Shown one piece after another: positions 39,783-42,177 of a stretch of DNA of 42,177 bases. The notes beneath the pieces were generated by a model that did no database searches, was not told where the DNA came from, and worked only from the letters and a program-made list of their open reading frames with translations. The stretch comes from JABMMZ01 sp044373665 (GTDB taxonomy: Bacteria; Bacteroidota; Bacteroidia; NS11-12g; UBA955), in contig JBIPNH010000009.1 in the NCBI GenBank assembly GCA_044373665.1, forward strand, positions 1 through 42,177, written 5' to 3'. The position numbers and the translations under genes were made by a program. How positions within the stretch are numbered: position 1 is the stretch's first letter; the number at the start of each line of letters is the position of its first letter.

Positions 39783-42177
39783 ATGATTAGATGTCTCATA
39801 TTTCTTTCTCTCTTTTGGTCATCATTTATAGTGATAGAAGCTCAAACAAGTTTCAATACAGACCCTGTGGTTTTTATTGAAGAGTTTTCTAAATTCATGA
39901 AAGAATCCAAAAAAACTGACATTCAAAAAATGACAGATTTGTTTTCAACAAACTGGAAGTCAGGAAAATATACGCCAGAACAAAAGAAGTTTATTATCTC
40001 AATTTCGAATGAAATAATGTATAAGAACTTAGCTCGTGACCCTTACTTAGAGTTAATGCTGATGAATTTGGACTATTTTTCTCAAAAGAAATTCAGTCCT
40101 AATATTTTGAAACAATGGCAAGAAATCACCAAAACATTATTGGAAAAAAAGCCTAAAGATTATTTATTTTTCCTGCAAACAGCAAATACACTGTTTAAAG
40201 ACAATACTTTAGTTCAAACAAATGGGTTAAGATGGTACAGTAACAGCAGTCAGTTTGAATTTGGATTCGAAAAAAACAAAGTAAGTATTCAATTCAAGAA
40301 TTTAGATTTAATCTGTGAGGCAGGGTTAGATAAGGTTAAAATATTTAATGCATCAGGTGTTTTTTATCCCGACAAAAAAAATTGGGAGGGAACTCAAGGA
40401 AGAATTAATTTTGAAAGAGTTGGTTTGTCTGAATCTGAAGTTTATGTTTCATTTAAGGACCACAAAATTGACATGAATACTGGGAGTTTCATTGTTGATT
40501 CGGCTCAAATGGTTTACCCTAAAATTTCATCACAACCACTTTTAGGTAGATTAACTGAACGCATTTCGCAAAGTAATTCAATTGACTTAATCAAAACATC
40601 TCCTTTTCCTCAGTTTGTCGCTTATGAACCCAGCATTGAAATCAAAGACATCGTGGGAACTGAGGCTAAATATCTAGGCGGTTTTTCAATGAAAGGAGCC
40701 AAAATTAACAGTCAAAATTTTGGTGACGGAGAATCAAGTATTCAATTATTATACAAAGGAAAACCAATGATGACAGTGCGTTCAGAAACATTTCGTTTGG
40801 ATTCAAATAAAGTAATGTCGCAACATGCTGCTATCTCAATAGTGGTTGATACCGGTTTTATTACCCACCCAAATGTTAAATTTTCTTATGATATTGTTAA
40901 AAAGAAAGTAATCATAACGCGCGGCTCAGACGGCCTAATGCGTATGCCATTTTCAGATAATTACCATGGTGTTGAAATTGATGTTGATCAAGTGTTGTGG
41001 GATCAAAAACAGCCCTTTATTGATTTTGATATGATGACCAATGATAAGGCAGCCTATGTGGAAACCAATAGCTTTTTTAAGAAATTTTTGTTTGATAAAA
41101 AACAAGGCGCTTTGGGTATGAATCCACTTACTAAAATGTTTCAATACTGTCGTGAAAACAGATTAAGAAGTTTTAATCTTCAACAATATGCCAGTGGAAT
41201 TGGTTCAAAAAAAGAATATTTGTCACAATTGGTGATGGATTTGGCAGATGATGGTTTTATTTATTACAACAAAGAAAATGATTCGATTTATGTAAAAGAC
41301 AAACTTTATAATTGGATTTCTAATAATCAAGGAACCAAAGATTACGATGTAATCCGTTTTCAAAGCGTTATTGGAGGTCGTCCAAATATTACTTACAATA
41401 TGTTGTCGCACGACCTGAAATTGGAAGGTGTAAGAAGGTTTACATTCAGCGATTCACAAAATGTGGTAGCGGTTCCTAATGAACAATTGGTTATTATAAA
41501 AAAGAATAAAAATGCACAATTTTCAGGGATGATGCGTGCAGGTAGAATTGACTTTTATTCAAAGGATTTTTTCTTTAATTATTCCCAATTTCAAATCAAT
41601 AATACCACCATGGACAGCATGGTTATTTATTATCCCGACATGAATAGTAACGCATTGCGTAAAGTAAACAGTGTGTTGTCGAATACTTATGGTAGAATTT
41701 TGATAGATAAACCCAATAATAAGTCGGGACTCAAAGATTTTGCAGAATATCCTATTTTTATTGCAGAAAGAGGGTCAGAAATTCTTTACGACCGGGCTTC
41801 TACTCACAACCATGCCTACAAAGCTGACCGATTCAAATTTCAAGTCGATCCCTTTATTATTGACAGTTTAGATAACTTTACAATTGCTGGTTTTGGATTC
41901 GCGGGAACTTTGATTTCAGACGGTATTTTTCCTGATATTCCCAATACTGCAAGGATTCAACCCGACTATTCATTAGGATTTGTTGATAAAGTAAAATTGC
42001 CAATGTATGGAGGTAAAGGAACAGGTGATTTAACCATTAATTTGAGTAATAGAGGGTTTTATGGAAATGGGGATTTAATTTACCAAACCTCTGTTTCAAA
42101 ATCACCAGAATACTTATTATTACCCGATGCCACAACTGGGGTAAGTACAATTTTTGAATTGCCAGAAAGTGCTAAAT
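39783..42177 (+). CDS. Very large exported protein of unknown function, 3' end beyond the window
   Basis: An uninterrupted frame of 798 codons plus one base runs from ATG 39783 to the window edge without a stop. The first 24 residues form a signal peptide (MIRCLIFLSLFWSSFIVIEA) followed by QTSFNTDP. The N-terminal ~130 residues are helical. After that come long beta-rich stretches that seem to repeat a theme of paired strands (IGGRPNITYNMLSHDLKLEG, RFTFSDSQNVVAVPNEQ, FSGMMRAGRIDFYSKDFFF, MDSMVIYYPD). No known domain is recognised. A -7-like box ends 4 nt before the start codon. Confidence 0.85.
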   Translation, partial: MIRCLIFLSLFWSSFIVIEAQTSFNTDPVVFIEEFSKFMKESKKTDIQKMTDLFSTNWKSGKYTPEQKKFIISISNEIMYKNLARDPYLELMLMNLDYFSQKKFSPNILKQWQEITKTLLEKKPKDYLFFLQTANTLFKDNTLVQTNGLRWYSNSSQFEFGFEKNKVSIQFKNLDLICEAGLDKVKIFNASGVFYPDKKNWEGTQGRINFERVGLSESEVYVSFKDHKIDMNTGSFIVDSAQMVYPKISSQPLLGRLTERISQSNSIDLIKTSPFPQFVAYEPSIEIKDIVGTEAKYLGGFSMKGAKINSQNFGDGESSIQLLYKGKPMMTVRSETFRLDSNKVMSQHAAISIVVDTGFITHPNVKFSYDIVKKKVIITRGSDGLMRMPFSDNYHGVEIDVDQVLWDQKQPFIDFDMMTNDKAAYVETNSFFKKFLFDKKQGALGMNPLTKMFQYCRENRLRSFNLQQYASGIGSKKEYLSQLVMDLADDGFIYYNKENDSIYVKDKLYNWISNNQGTKDYDVIRFQSVIGGRPNITYNMLSHDLKLEGVRRFTFSDSQNVVAVPNEQLVIIKKNKNAQFSGMMRAGRIDFYSKDFFFNYSQFQINNTTMDSMVIYYPDMNSNALRKVNSVLSNTYGRILIDKPNNKSGLKDFAEYPIFIAERGSEILYDRASTHNHAYKADRFKFQVDPFIIDSLDNFTIAGFGFAGTLISDGIFPDIPNTARIQPDYSLGFVDKVKLPMYGGKGTGDLTINLSNRGFYGNGDLIYQTSVSKSPEYLLLPDATTGVSTIFELPESAK

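Overview
This is a 42.2-kb AT-rich chromosomal segment from a member of the Bacteroidota (Flavobacteriales-like; the exact lineage cannot be fixed from sequence alone). The assignment rests on several features. There are many exact or near matches to the Bacteroidota -7 promoter box TAnnTTTG, some with a TTG/TTTG -33 element 19-20 nt upstream. Start codons lack Shine-Dalgarno sites and follow A-rich leaders. One secreted protein has a type IX secretion (T9SS) C-terminal sorting domain, and a DUF4837 lipoprotein is present. The ribosomal and RNA polymerase proteins are of Bacteroidota type.

Region 1 (1-13.6 kb) is the core translation/transcription block: hpf, tRNA-Thr(UGU), tRNA-Tyr(GUA), tRNA-Gly(UCC), tRNA-Thr(GGU), tuf, tRNA-Trp(CCA), secE, nusG, rplK, rplA, rplJ, rplL, rpoB, rpoC. 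A terminator-like hairpin follows tuf, a strong one lies between rplL and rpoB, and another closes rpoC. rpoB has a forced TTG start.

Region 2 (13.7-24.0 kb) holds an unrecognised 366-aa protein, a nucleotidyltransferase/EamA-transporter pair on the minus strand, trpS followed by two overlapping membrane-protein genes, a deoxynucleoside kinase, an exported unknown, an aminopeptidase P with a MarR regulator, and alanine dehydrogenase.

Region 3 (24.1-28.9 kb) is a tight four-gene run (LysM lytic transglycosylase, DUF4837 lipoprotein, purN, S1/P1-nuclease or phospholipase C-like exported zinc protein), followed on the opposite strand by a HEPN/MNT toxin-antitoxin pair that carries both diagnostic motifs of the system.

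Region 4 (29.1-42.2 kb) holds a CorA transporter, an 846-aa T9SS-secreted protein with a CxxCH motif, a divergent pair with nearly leaderless promoters (unknown cytosolic protein and sialidase-fold exported protein), a PpiD-like periplasmic foldase, hpd with a signal-less BtuF-like binding protein, map, and the first ~798 codons of a very large exported protein that runs off the right edge.

No CRISPR array, insertion sequence, prophage gene or integrase was seen, and no gene-free stretch exceeds 300 bases. The most distinctive features are the nearly leaderless genes whose -7 box ends 4-9 nt before the start codon (which corrects several start sites), the HEPN/MNT module, and two nested inverted repeats that share an arm in front of the large terminal gene.
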